64,000 bases of DNA from positions 7,316,001 through 7,380,000 of the forward strand of contig CAJFCV020000001.1 in assembly GCA_904066235.2 (NCBI GenBank). The letters run 5' to 3'. This document shows, one piece after another, positions 10,997 to 24,968 of the stretch. Both the position numbers and the translations under genes were made by a program. Position 1 is the first letter of the stretch. Each line of letters begins with the position of its first letter. This DNA is from Bursaphelenchus xylophilus (taxonomy: Eukaryota; Nematoda; Chromadorea; Rhabditida; Aphelenchoididae). The notes below the pieces were generated by a model, which worked only from the letters and a program-made list of their open reading frames with translations, ran no database searches and was not told the origin of the DNA.

Positions 10997-13900
10997 ATGG
11001 CCAGATTCGATTGTATAGAACGGCCATTGTCGAGGGCATTCCATCGTTATGGCGCTTACCTTACTACTAATCCCATCCCGTTTATAATTTTCCCCGTTCT
11101 TCTCACCCTGGGGCTTTCAACATCACTTCTTTCTTTGGAATCGTTGACAGATGCCATTTACTTATTTACTCCTTCTGATGCTCCTTCAAAAATGGAACGG
11201 CAAGTAATCCATGATCTTTGGCCACTATATAATGGGTCATACATTCCTGGAAGAGCGGTCACTCAATCTCGGGAAGTTCAGGTTGGTTTTTAACGATAGA
11301 ATTCGTCTTACACATAATTTTCCGCTGCGACGAAAGATTTTTAATTATAACGGCGGGTCGTCGCAGAAAAATGTTTCAATTCGTCGAAAAAAGTGTACGG
11401 TCGCGCATCAAATTTCAGTTGTATCAAAGTGCTGCTTGCCGTCGCAAAGCGATGATCGGCGACTCCAAGGCGCGACGACCCGCCGTTATTTTCCCGACAG
11501 ACTGATGCCCACAGGTTATAGATTTCGTGACGATTTTTTTTTTGTTTTTAGATAACAGTTTTGGCCCGAGATGGTGGAAATATTTTGGAAAAGCCTTACT
11601 CGGAAGCTGTTCAGCGATTGGACATGTATATCACAAATCGAATCAAAGTACACCATGAAGGGCGAGTGTATACTTATAAAGATCTCTGTATTCATGGCCG
11701 TACAAAGACTTGCCCTGGCAATAAACATGTGCATCTTCTTTCCGATCTGTTTCAACATGGCGTGAATATTACATATCCAACTGTTCGTCTGGGGTCTGTG
11801 TAAGTCTCACTTTGGGTTATTAAGAGTTTTGCAAATGTTTAGGAGCGGCTACATAGGAAGTAGTTTGGGCGGTGTCAAGGTGTCGCATGGAAAAGGGGAC
11901 ACGATGGTATTGGCCAGTGCCCAGTCGTGGTTGATGGTATACCATCTTCAGTTTTATCCGTCCAAGGTTTCGCTTCTGTCTGGACTTTGGGAAAAGGTAG
12001 GAATTTTGTTTTGTAAGAGGTATTTTTAGGCCTTCGAGGATTCCATGAAGCAGTATCCGGAAGATCCATACATTACAATTACGTTTTTCCACTCCCAAAC
12101 CCTGGCCGAGGAGTTGAAAAGGAATGCTGACTCGTTGGTTCCGAGATTTGTAGCAGCGTTTGTGATTTTGATAATTTTTTCTGTCATTTGCAACATGTCT
12201 TTTGTGGATGGAACACCATACGTGGATTGGGTGCTTTCCAAACCAATATTGGCAGTGCTTGGCGTACTCAACGCCGGGATGGGAATTGTTTCGGCGATAG
12301 GTGCGATGAGTCTTATTGGGATGCCTTACAATGATATCGTTGGTGTCATGCCGTTCTTGGTTGTGGGTAAGTCTTGTCGTTTTTTTATACTGTTGTTTCA
12401 GCCGTTGGAACTGATAACATGTTCTTGATGGTAGCAGCCTGCCGGCGGACAAATCGTGCCCTGAGGGTCACCGAGAGAATCGGGGAATGTATGGCTGATG
12501 CCGCCATCTCAATGTTCATAACTTCCCTGACAGATGCTTTTTCGTTTGGGATCGGAACTATTACAAGCATACCTGCAGTTCAAATTTTTTGTGTGTATAC
12601 AGCGGCTGCCGTTGTAATTACATTTATATATCAGGTTGGTTGAGGGTTTCCAAATTTCTTACAATGATTTCTTCAGATAACGTTTTTTGCCGGATGTCTC
12701 TCGTTGGCTATTGGTTGGGAATCTAGAGGATTGCATTGCGTAACCTTAAACAAAACAGTCAACGAAATGGAAATCAATAGGGCGTCCAGGACTGAACGTT
12801 TCTTCAAACTCGGATCGACGTTTGACCCAAATCCTCATAACAAGGAAAACATTAAGGACACTGCAGCCGCCAGATTCTTCGAAAATGTTTATTCTCCGAT
12901 CTTGATGGCCCCAATGATTAGATTTGTGGTTGTTCTGTGGTATCTTCTTTATGTAGTTTTTGGTATATATGGATGCATGCAATTGAGGGAAGGACTCGAG
13001 CCCGTCAATCTTCTTGTACAAGATTCGTATGCAATCCCACATTATCATGTGTTGGAACGGTACTTTTGGCATTATGGAGCGTCAGTTCAAGTAAGTTAGT
13101 CTTATTAGGATTGATTCGTTGCAGGTAGTTGTGAATAATGCGCCTGATCTGAGAGATCCAGGAGAAAGGAAGAATATGAAACGGGTCGCCCATTCCTTTG
13201 CCAATACAAAACACACCATCGGCGATGAGTCAATACAACTGTGGCTGAATGAAATGGAACGGTACTACAAAGACGATCTTGGGCTCAAGATAGTCGACAA
13301 GGAATTCTACGGTTTAGCCAGACATTATTTCGCAGCAAAACAGTCCGATTACTGGTCGGATGACGTCAAATGGGCCACGGACAGCGATGGCGTCCCGTAC
13401 ATTAAGGCGTTTAGATTTCTGGTTGGTCTCCGAAATATTTCTACCTCGGTTGAGCAAGAAGATGCAACGTTCGTCCTTCGAGAAGTCGCACAGCGATTCC
13501 CGAAGTATAATATTACCACTTTCATGCCCTTGTGGCTCTTTACTGATCAATACGCCATTGTGGTACCCAACACTGTCCAAAACATTGTGATCGCTATCAT
13601 CGTCATGATATTGATCGCCTTAGTTCTGATCCCGGAGCCTATGTGCGCGGTCTGGGTTGCATTGGCCATTGCGTCCATTGATGTAGGTGTGATTGGTTTC
13701 ATGACGCTGTGGGATGTAAAATTGGTGAGGTTACTTGGTATTTACATATATTCGTTCAGGATGCTATCTCGATGATTACTATAATCATGTCGATCGGCTT
13801 CTCAGTCGATTACTCAGCTCATATCACATATGGTTACGTGGTGTCGAAAAAAAAGACTACAGTAGACCGGATTGGAGAAGCGTTGGGTGCCCTGGGGTGG

Positions 13901-14092
13901 CCGCTGACCCAAGGAGCGATCTCTACTATCCTGGCCGTCATCGTACTAGCCGACGTTCCCGCCTACATGATCGTCACCTTCTTCAAAACAGTATTTCTAG
14001 CTATCGGTTTGGGTCTTCTCCACGGTCTTGTCTTTCTACCGGTCACCTTGTCTTTGTTCGTTCGGGAATCTTGCATGATGAGTAGTAGGTAA
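10997..14092 (+). CDS. Patched-related (PTR) membrane protein
   Basis: Eight exons (10997-11281, 11552-11799, 11843-11996, 12030-12366, 12402-12634, 12677-13090, 13125-13724, 13760-14092) give 867 residues. The order is an N-terminal membrane helix, a first ectodomain with TKTCPG, a sterol-sensing-type bundle (VGTDNMFLMVAACRRT, ISMFITSLTDAFSFGIG), a second membrane segment, a second ectodomain, and a C-terminal bundle (MSIGFSVDYSAHITYGY, LGWPLTQGAISTILAV). The GxxxD and VDYSAH signatures are typical of RND/Patched-related proteins, which are expanded in nematodes and linked to cuticle formation, moulting and lipid handling. The C-terminal VDYSAH motif keeps the aspartate used in proton-coupled RND transport. 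Intron 1 is 270 bp and carries an inserted miniature element; all others are 33-45 bp. Which PTR paralogue this is cannot be decided here. Confidence 0.93.
11345..11511. mobile_element. Miniature TIR element in PTR intron 1
   Basis: The right end reads CCGCCGTTATTTTCCCGACAG and the left side has the inverted AACGGCGGGTCGTCGC. The interior contains GTCGCAAAGCGATGAT. The same termini and interior occur at 35242-35392 and 57085-57237. The outermost part of the left terminus is missing in this copy. Confidence 0.7.
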
Positions 14093-14160
14093 TTCGTGTA
14101 AATATAACGTGTAAACTTAACCATTTTATTCCGTGTTTTCAAAAGCAATAAAAAATTAAC

Positions 14161-15514
14161 CTAATTTGTAGAAACGGGTCTGTCGAAGTACAATAACTGA
14201 TTATGCATGACTACTTCTGAGAGTTCCTGAATTAGCTGCTGTTCATAAATCCCATTGGTCTCGACGTTGTTCCCTTCAACTGCGACGAGTTCTTGAATTC
14301 GTTTCTGCACTCTATTCTCCTTATTCTGCAATTCCCGCATCTTGTTTTCCAATTCTGGAAGTCGTTTAAGACGCTTCTCTTCAAAGCTGACTCTCAGTTC
14401 CTCAAGACGATCTTCTTTCTCTGCCTCGACCCTCTGCTTCAGCTTGAATTCGGACCATTCTTTACGGGTTTTACGATGTTCTGGAGGCTTTACAACCTGA
14501 TACGAAATCTTTAGATCTTTTAAGATCTTTTCAAATGCATCGAAATCTTGTTCACGAAGATGCCGGAGCAACTTGCGCCTGTAGCCCAAGACCAGAAATA
14601 TTCTGGTGGTTAACCGGGCGGGTTTCTTTGGGTCACGCAATTGGAGCTCGTCAACCAATGCGGTCCAATGACGAATAAGGGCAGTACATAACGCAACTGA
14701 AATATGTCGATTTTAAAGATTTGATTGTGCCACAAACTTTTTGATTGAAGAGATGAGCTGTCGTACTTGTCTAACTTGACATCATCCACCATGGCCTTCT
14801 TCCAGACGGCCGTCAGGTCGCTTCTTTTTCCGAATTCAATGCTGAAAATTTTTTTGATCTCTTCAGGACAGTCTCTGAGAATGTCGACGTTTCTATACTC
14901 TAACTTCGGCTGAGTGATATCAACATAAGGGAGAGCGTAGTCACCTTCTGACCTCCCAATCAAACTATCAGATGCCTTCATCATCAGCTCCCGTTCTGCA
15001 CCAATTTTCTTGACCCAAAGGGTTTTCAAACTGTCAATGTAAGTTTTGTCTGAAAAAAACGCCATTATTAATTCAAAAAAGAAAAAATCAATGTTAGACT
15101 AAACAGAATTCGTTCGAAAGTTGGCAAACATAATTTTCACCATGTAAAAAACTTCTTGCGGGTTTACAAGAAGTTTTTTCTCAACTCCAGGTTTCAAAAT
15201 GTAAGGTCAACTAGGGTTGTAAATTTGACAGATTTTTTCAATCTCAAACTCGTTGAATATCTCGGCTGTCGCTGGAAACCGCGAGCCAATCAATCCAAGA
15301 ATTTATACGCGGCTGAAATCTGAGTGCTTCAGCGGAAAGACTTCCATTGAAAGAACATACCCAATGGAAGCGAGTTGGCAATTTTATCAAAATACTCGGG
15401 ATCTTGCAGCTTCGGATCCTCGACTTTCATGTGTTTGTTATAGTATTGTGTACGTCCCTTATCAAGTCGCAAACCCAGATGAAGACAACGGCGAAATGTT
15501 TGTGAGCCGGACAT
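14161..15514 (-). CDS. mrps-15: Mitochondrial ribosomal protein S15 (uS15m)
   Basis: Three exons (15361-15514, 14738-15049, 14161-14696) join in phase to 333 residues. The C-terminal half has the S15 fold signature: CTALIRHWTALVDEL, TTRIFLVLGYRRKLLRHL, and DFDAFEKILKDLKISY, where S15 contacts small-subunit rRNA. A coiled basic-acidic tail follows. Exon 1 encodes FRRCLHLGLRL, a plausible mitochondrial presequence, then DPKLQDPEYFDKIANSLPL. The phase G|AC continues directly into DKTYIDSLKTLW. An ATG at 15065 would give a shorter protein, but TTTTTTTCAG right behind it marks an acceptor, so I chose 15514, which is preceded directly by TTTTAG. Intron 1 is 311 bp and contains an alternative in-phase terminal exon (15303-15319) and a hairpin near 15147-15182. 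The last intron uses a GTTTGT donor. Confidence 0.9.
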
Positions 15515-16116
15515 CTAAAAGTGTATTACAGGTTGTCCCGAGAAATTCGTTCGCCGGAAAGTTTTTGTCGATTTCTCGGTGCTCAGCCAAGATATCCAAA
15601 AAAAAGTTTTTTGCAAGGAAAGAATATGGCAGTTTCTTGCCACAAGAATTTTTTTCTCCGCCAACGGGGAAAAAGTGTTTTCAGCGGAGCCATTTGATCG
15701 CTTTTTGGTCCTGCCTGCCCACATCGGCACCCCGACATTTCCGGATCCGGAATAGTGACACTTTCGGAACCGGGAAAAACAAAAGATAAGGTTTAGAACT
15801 CCCATCGAATAGAGTTACTGCTATTAATTACTTTTGTGTTTTGATACTGTTCAATCGTAATTTTTAAAATTTTTTCTAAAAGTACTCGATGTAGGGGTTT
15901 GCGATGGTGGTGATTTCGAAAATCATGTTCAGTAGAACACGAAAATCGAAACTTGTTCTTTCTCACAAAGTCAGAACGAGAATGTCGGTCTTACTTTTGG
16001 TCACTCCGGGGAGTGGACTCGAAAGCTCTTTCCAAGACGAAGCTCTTTCCAGACCCTCTTTTCCAAGAAAAAAAAACAAAATAAATATTCAACTTGGATC
16101 GGCGCGCTTATAATAA
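15515..16116. other. Upstream flank of mrps-15
   Basis: Two overlapping open frames on opposite strands (15515-15805) show no family features. I support no gene here. Confidence 0.4.
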
Positions 16117-17032
16117 TACAGGGTGGGCCACTAAAACCTTCCGTCCTCTTTTTTTAGATTTCTCCGCGGAGACTCCGCCGATTTTCATGAAATTTAGATT
16201 TTTCTGGGGCTGAGATGCGCCATTTTCAACCGGTTGAATTTGAAAAAAAATATCTTGAATTGATTTTTTCTATGCCTTTCCAAAGTTTTTGAAAATTATT
16301 TTCGAGCCGAAACCGCTAAAACTTTTAATTTTTGGAATGATTTTGAAAACTCGGTCATTTTTTCGGGTTTTTGGGTGAAATCTTACTTGTTTTGCCTCAT
16401 ATATTTGCAAAATACTGTTGTAAAAACTAATTTATTTAACAATTTGATTATTAATATTTCTATCTGAGTTCGACGTGTCCATCTCCTCTTGCACGAACTT
16501 GTAGGGGCTTTGAAAGTTAAGAACAGCTCGAATTGCGGACGTGAGCATGGTTTAACTTCAATCAAGCCTGGCTCCAAGCCTCAATGCGCCAGGCCATGGC
16601 TTGTAGCCTTAATGTGGACTTTTTCACTCTTGTTGAAAAAAAAAATTATTTTTTTTTCGACATTCATATCCTAACGGTAATACAGACAACACTTTTTTTG
16701 CTTTTAACTTGCTTTAAACAAAGGTTAGAGAAAGCGTACGGAACTTTTTACTCCACAATTTTACCAAAAAAGCCCGAAATTTAAGTCCGAGAAGGGCAAT
16801 TGAAAATCATTCCAAAAATTTTCAAAGTTTTAGCGGTTTCGGCTCGAAAATAATTTTCAAAAACTTTGGGAAGGCATAGTAAAGTAAATTCAGAATATTT
16901 TTTCCGGAAATTCAATCGGTTGAAAATGGCGAATCTCAGCTCCAGAGAAACCTAAATTTCATGAAAATCGGCGGAGTCTCCGCGGAGAAATCTAAAAAAA
17001 GAGGACGGAAGGTTTTAGTGGCCCACCCTGTA
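16117..17032. mobile_element. TA-flanked inverted-repeat element (mariner-like ends)
   Basis: The ends read CAGGGTGGGCCACTAAAACC and its reverse complement, flanked on both sides by TA (16117-16118 and 17031-17032). The terminal arms are about 240 bp long and imperfect. Blocks such as TCCGCGGAGACTCCGCCGAT and GGTTTCGGCTCGAAAATAA occur in inverted order. The middle part (about 16380-16790) has no transposase. A TA duplication with CAGGGTG ends fits non-autonomous Tc1/mariner-type elements. Confidence 0.85.
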
Positions 17033-17718
17033 AAATTCAGATACGGCTAGAGGGCTGAGCTTTTGAAATTCCGGCCCCTGCCAAATTCGGCCCTGCATGT
17101 TTTAAAATTGCCGAAGCCCGGTCCCTGCCTGATAAAAATTTTCCGCGTTGGCATAGAAAAAAATGGGGCAAAAAACCGCCCATCTTCTCCCGAGCAAAAA
17201 ACATTTTTGGACCAAGGAATCGACAGAAATAACTTTTCGATAAATCTCTCGGGACACCCTCTACTCTTCTTCATTGCTACCTTTGGAGATATTAGATATG
17301 AAAGATACACATATTTCAAACGTCATGACTATTTAGTGTCCTTTACTCTTTACAATATAAGGTTAATCCAAATGAGGTCAGGCTCGAAAAATAGAAACAA
17401 AAAAATCAGCGATTGGAAAATACTTCCAGCTGCCAAGGCAAGCACATCTTGTATATTAAATAAATTAAAACGGGAATGAAAATTTTAAATAAAGTGAAAC
17501 ATCTAAACGATAAGAGAGTTTAACCAACAATTAAAGAAGAGTCCAAGACATCTTAAGCGCTTAAAACGAATAATCTGAGCATAAGTCCAAGAAATACAAT
17601 CTTAAGTTTCATATAAAAAATTTTAAACGGAAACTTGTGAAATTTCGAACCGACAATTTTTGAGTGATATGGCAGCACAACCATCATCTTTAAACCCGGT
17701 TACCGAGTACCAAGAGAT
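17033..17718. other. Intergenic, 3' of erm-1
   Basis: No gene was recognised. Open frames on both strands overlap and lack splice signals or motifs. The part near 17500-17718 is AT-rich and probably includes the erm-1 3' untranslated region. Confidence 0.4.
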
Positions 17719-19788
<2,070 letters not shown>

Positions 19789-21535
19789 CCTTGATTGGGA
19801 AGAAAGGAAACTGCAGAGAGGGCAGCCTGGAAACAAAAAGTTTGAGTCAAATTTGGTTTTTAGTAAATAAAACTGCATTCCGCCTCTTATCACACGAACA
19901 AACGCAACTCGTTATGAGAAGTGATTCACTACAAATAAATGCACTTAAACCAAGATAGTCATCGTATAGACTCGTCCATATAAAATTTGAGTAGACCGAG
20001 GCGCGTGGAAATCATTCATTGATCAAAAAATCGCATATCGATGGTTAATATAAAAACCGATAGTTTTGATTTACGTGCCAATATCAAAATGGCCACACGG
20101 TCCATTTGTTGTTCTTATGGAAAGTGACGCATCCAAAGGAGATCTTCGCTCTTCTCCATTGCCTTGTTTTGATCGGGACGCTCCCTCCTTCTGAAAAATC
20201 CCTGCTAGGCGAAAACGATTTCGCGGAGAAAAACGGACGCATTTTTGTATCCTTCCTCCATCTGGGGAGTCTCTCACAAATTGCAGCTATTACCCATGTT
20301 GGACGGACGGTTAAACACTTTTCTCGCGAATACAAAACATCCGTTGAGGCTGCGGACCACCATTTTTAATCTGATTTCGACGACATGATAACAGGCCCGT
20401 CGCAAGCGAAAGGCTTGCCGCCTGGCGTCGGTTCTAAAATTCCGATTTGCATAAAACATGGGGAACTTCACAAATGCCGGATATTTCGAATTAACTCACA
20501 CTCACCCTAAACTCCTGCATCCCTAGGATTCCCCAAAAACACGAAAATTCTCTTCCAAAGCCTCTGCGCCAACCAAATTGGAAACCCTGGGCGCAGCTTG
20601 CCAACGTTTCGGTGCAATGATGCCGGCCGGGCTTGTTTTCGCGCCGGGAAAATTCATTCATTTGTTGTAGTTGCAGTTTCTGAAGTTGTAACAGTCTATA
20701 CTCCATTTTAGACATTCTCTGTCCGACTGGGCCCGTTTTTCTCCCTAAGCCGGTTTTGTCCCCAATATTTTATTTTTGAAAATTATTTGACCAGCTAGCC
20801 AATGAGTTGAAATCACAGCCAAATTTTTTTAACAACAATATAAGGTCTGTCGGGGGACAAAAAAGAATAAAAAAGCGGGGACAAAAACACCTTGGAGACA
20901 AAACCGTCCCGGGGAAAAAAGGGTTGGATCCGAACAGTGCACCTGGGCGAACAGTGCCCCTTGAAAAAAGATTTTTTGAGACGGTGCCGAAGTTTTCGCT
21001 CAAAAAAGTTGAAAATTTTCCAAATTCACTTCCGAAAAAAATCATTTTCGAAAAAGAGAATAAAAATCGAGAAATTTCGTGGGTCGGAGAGTAGGAATCA
21101 AAATAGCTTTCAAAATTTTGATTTTTGGAGTAAATTTCGAGTTTAATTTTTTAGCAAAGTAAACTCAGGATTTACTCCCCGACACCTTCGGCGAGTAAAA
21201 ACCGAACCAACTTTCTTAGGGGTCCGAGGCACAATTGACCCAGGATAGTAAAACGGGCCTGCAGGCCTTAAAATACACTCTCTAGACGAGCCAGTGGGCC
21301 AAAATCTGAAAAAATGTCGCTGACCACCCTGACTGTACTTTTTTGCTCTTACTTTTAATGGAGGAGTAGGAAGGCCTTCCCTTTCTTCTCTCTTTCAGTT
21401 AACAGGTTTTTTATAGTAATCCTTCGAAATTTAATCTAGATTCTGAACTATAGGATATATTTTTACTTTATGATGCACTACGATAAACGATCGTAACCGG
21501 GAAATGAAATAACATTAAGCTTATGTTAAACAAAC
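19789..21535. other. Intergenic region between erm-1 and the LRR gene
   Basis: The right of erm-1 should hold its promoter. The rest contains short open frames without recognisable families and AT-rich tracts. No inverted-repeat termini or target duplications could be matched between 20700 and 21270, although the composition (runs of GGGACAAAA, GGCCCG) looks repeat-like. Confidence 0.4.
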
Positions 21536-22718
21536 GCGGGCTGATTTCCATTGTCCGTTTGTAGTTGTGAGTATCCTTGGAAAATCTTGAAATTTATGGC
21601 CTTTCCTCTTTTCCTGTATTCTTTGTAACCAAATAAAATCACAGTGGCCAGCAATAAAAGCACAAACCAATGAAAAACTCCGCCGTTCCCACGGCAAAAG
21701 TTTTCTTCAACGTCGAATACGGACCTGCCTTTGTATTTTTCTGGAGTTGAGCATAAAGTCTCTCCCTAAAACATTAAATCACTTTACTCTGCCGCTTACT
21801 TGAGAAAGAAACGAATTGGCTTCGTCAAGCGCAAATTCATGAAAACTTTGTAAGCCACAGTCGCATGCAAGTGGATTTTTAGAGAAGTCCAGTGTGTTTA
21901 ACGATGGCAAAGACTTCCAGATATGGCTGGGTATGGAAATAAAACGGTTTAGTCGAAGTTCCAGGGACGCTAGGCCTTCCAAACAACCGTCCGCAATTTG
22001 GAAGTCACTAATCTGATTGTTCGTCAAGATTAGCCGACTCAATCCTTTGACCTAAAGTGCTTGCTTTTCTTGTTTGAAGATTCTTACATTACAGAAGGTT
22101 TCTGGATGGAGATATCGAAGCTGGTTGTTACTTAGGTTTACCTCATAAAGGTCTGTGAAGGAGTGGTTGTTTCTAAACAAGGTCCTCACCAGATCTGCAC
22201 GTTTTTTTACACTGGCATGTGCCCCGAAAGCATCGGTGAGATCGATGATTCTGAGTGAAGTTAAGAAATTGAGTGGTTGATCGTCAGCGAAGGCGGTCAA
22301 ATCGTTATGGTCTAGCTTGAGCGTTTCGACCCTGGAGGCCCCGATTAATGTTTGGATCCCAAACGAGGTGAGATGATTATTGGACAGATCCAATAAAGTC
22401 AAGCGGTGATGTCTCACGTTATTTCCAAACAAGTTCTCGGCCTCAAGATCGCCAAATTGATTTCCTGTCACGATTACAGTATCCAGATCATGGTATACCT
22501 CAGGGCGTATGCTCTTAAACACATCCGTGGTCTTCTCACCTAGACCCACACATTTGTATTCTTCTGGGCTACAAGTACACCCGGGAAAGCAATTTGCCTG
22601 CACGATTAAAGAAAGTTGTTCGACTGGGTCTTACCTCAAACTGCGATTTGATTGCGTTACAGGGCAGAATCCATCCGATTATTAGAAGTCCGGTGATAAC
22701 ACCCGACCTCTCGGACAT
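21536..22718 (-). CDS. Leucine-rich-repeat single-pass membrane protein
   Basis: Four exons (22635-22718, 22088-22597, 21800-22051, 21536-21766) encode 358 residues. Residues 1-22 form a signal peptide (SGVITGLLIIGWILPCNA). A cysteine-rich N cap follows (ANCFPGCTCS). Then come five or so LRRs, including LTLLDLSNNHL, VETLKLDHNDL, EVNLSNNQLRYL and LSRLILTNNQI. The C cap is NPLACDCGLQSFHEF with partner cysteines in ETLCSTPE and EENFC. A membrane helix lies at about 311-329, then a 29-residue basic tail. The layout resembles trophoblast glycoprotein/5T4 and other adhesion or signalling LRR receptors, but I cannot assign an orthologue. It lies 494 bp downstream of the DHHC gene on the same strand. 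Confidence 0.88.
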
Positions 22719-23211
22719 TACGAAAATATTTAAAAAGAAAAGACGGGGTTAGGTAAGAGAGTGCGGTCAGTCTGGAAGAGAGATCAGGAAGCCGTCTCTC
22801 GGATCTCTCCTTACTGACGGGCGCTCGTTTAAAGATCTGGCGCCTCAGTCAGATGGGCCAAGGGTCCTGTTCAGACATCAAGCAGACAGTCTCGGAAGGA
22901 TTGAGCAGAATACGTTGTTTATTGTTTTCTATCTACGTTTGTACAATAAGAAACGAAACCCGTTGCATATGAGTCAGACGTTGTGAATGGAGCCTTTCCT
23001 CTCTTCCGAGTGATCCGTGTTGCCTTCCTGGGTTGTGGGCAGTGGGGGATGAGAATCGCCGATCGTTCTCGTATTTCGCACTCGGGTCGACATGAATATA
23101 TTGCTTTTATGCGAGGACCTGGTCGTTTGGGTAGTGTGTTCGGACTCTTGTTGCGAGTGAATCTGCAATCATATCAAGGTAACATACATGGCATGGAGAT
23201 AATGGTATATT
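22719..23211. other. Intergenic region
   Basis: This holds the 5' flank of the LRR gene and the 3' end of the DHHC gene, both on the minus strand. No further gene is supported. Confidence 0.4.
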
Positions 23212-24235
23212 TTAAACCAAATTGCTGACCCTTTTCTTTTGCCGCTGCTGGACGATGTAGCTGAATGTGGTCATCTTGTTACACCACAACAAAACATGGA
23301 AACTTAACAAATGAATTGTAGACCCGCAGAGAACACCCTGACAGATTATGACTAAGATACACATTATAAACCAGTTCCAAACGTCAAAGAACATGTATTC
23401 ATTAACAAATCCATCAGGCTCTGGAAACATATCACCATTCAGAGAAAAAAATGATTCAGAACTAACAATAAGGTACAAAATACTTACGTGTCTCTGTGTG
23501 ACCTGTATTGACTATGAAGAGCCCAAGGGCCCACACAAAAACACCGATTGAAATGAGTGAATAAACTACCAGTGATACTACCAATACTAGAAACGCTCTA
23601 AAAGAAGAATCTTTATAATGAGACTAAACTTACTTGTAATTCTTTTTGCCAATACAATTATTTAACCATTTGCAATGATGGTCAAAGTTAGGTATGCACT
23701 TGTTGCAGTGCTTACAGTGTTTTGTGCCGGGAGTACTAAAAACGGAATGCGTTCTCAGAAAAAAATCAACTGTTAAACTGCATATCTGAGAAATATTTCA
23801 GGACGAAGCAACAACTTTTTTTGTAAATAGTTATTGTATATTACTGTAGCTATGTATGTTGGCAAATCTATTCCGTCTTTTCAAAAAAAAAACGGTTGTC
23901 ACGCCATCGCTAGGTAAAACTCAAAAGACTTACACTGTAATCTGACAAATATTGCAGAAGTTATTTTCAATCACATGACTATGTTTTGACCGGTCAAATT
24001 GAATCGGTACTACATTATCTCCTCCGCCAGGATCGGTTAGCGTAGTAAAGATAATGCAACAGACATTCCAAAATAAACAAAACCCGAGTAAAAGTGAAAG
24101 AACTGGTGATCCTGGGAGCGGCAACGAGACCAGTGTACAAACAACTGCCAGCAACGAGAGAACGATCCACGATGTTATCTGCATTCCGTTCCACGGAAAC
24201 GAAAACCCGTTCCGACGACTCCAGTCATGGCGCAT
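23212..24235 (-). CDS. DHHC palmitoyltransferase (ZDHHC1/11-like)
   Basis: Four exons (23934-24235, 23634-23735, 23488-23597, 23212-23420) encode 240 residues. Two membrane helices come first. Then [19 protein letters not shown] leads into a cysteine-rich domain with KHCKHCNKC and [11 protein letters not shown]; the catalytic DHHC is at residues 119-122. Two more membrane helices follow ([35 protein letters not shown]). The usual TTxE motif appears as TTFS. The RSxHxHVIE block matches the ZDHHC1/ZDHHC11 subgroup. The enzyme transfers palmitate to cysteines of membrane-associated proteins at Golgi or endosomal membranes. The protein is short: it lacks the long C-terminal tail of mammalian members. 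Confidence 0.93.
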
Positions 24236-24968
24236 TTCTCTATGATTAATTCAGTCCCAGAACACGAAGGAGAGCAGGTTGGCATGGCAACTGTTGTAAT
24301 GATATTTAATCGCATTATTCTTGAAGTAACATCTAAGGTGTCCTCTCATTCGTATTTGTATTATAGAGACTTTTAGATTTAAACTTCGGCTTACGCATTG
24401 TTTTCGTAATAATGGTCGCGCTACGATTTTTCTGGTCAACGACAGACAATTTGGGGGAGGAGTTGACCATCCTGATTTTGAAAATGAATTTTCCCGAATC
24501 GTTACTTGTTTCTCTTAAGTAGTAATGTTAAAAAGTATTTTTTTGCTTTCACATGGGAAGAAAGTGCCGCGTCCCGGCATTTCGAGTCAGGGACAGGTCG
24601 GGTCGCGACAGATCGGGTAGGGTCAACATTCCGGTAGGGTTCGGAAAATTCGGGTGTATTCACCACGCGGGTATATTCTTGGGGTGATATTCTTCATTTT
24701 CCCAAGTACAACGAACAAAACAAGTACTTTAACAATGAAAAATTTTAACAATCCAAGAGTTCGCAGTCAGATTTGGAATTTTTTCCTTGTCATCTTCCGA
24801 CTCCGGCAACTGGCCAACTAGTTTTCGACCTGAAAACCAAGTTTTGAAAGGCAAAAAACGAGAAAACCTGATGAATTCTTTGCTGGTTACTTCGCTTTAC
24901 CATTTACCCTGTCTTGATTTTTCTTTTCTCATGTTCAGAGGCTGGCGGAGAAGTCGGCAGAGGGATTT
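24236..24968. other. Upstream flank of DHHC gene, repeat-like
   Basis: No gene is supported. A short stretch near 24570-24660 is rich in GGTCGGGTCG and GGTAGGGTT-type words. The region runs up to the TTAA end of the next element. Confidence 0.4.

Noticed and set aside
14610..15065. ATG at 15065 as the start of mrps-15
   Set aside because: The codons after it (GCGTTTTTTTCAG) form a strong splice acceptor, and exon 1 at 15361-15514 joins in phase with matching family sequence.
20106..20369. 87-codon plus-strand frame between erm-1 and the LRR gene
   Set aside because: No recognisable family, overlapping frames on the other strand, no splice or polyadenylation context.
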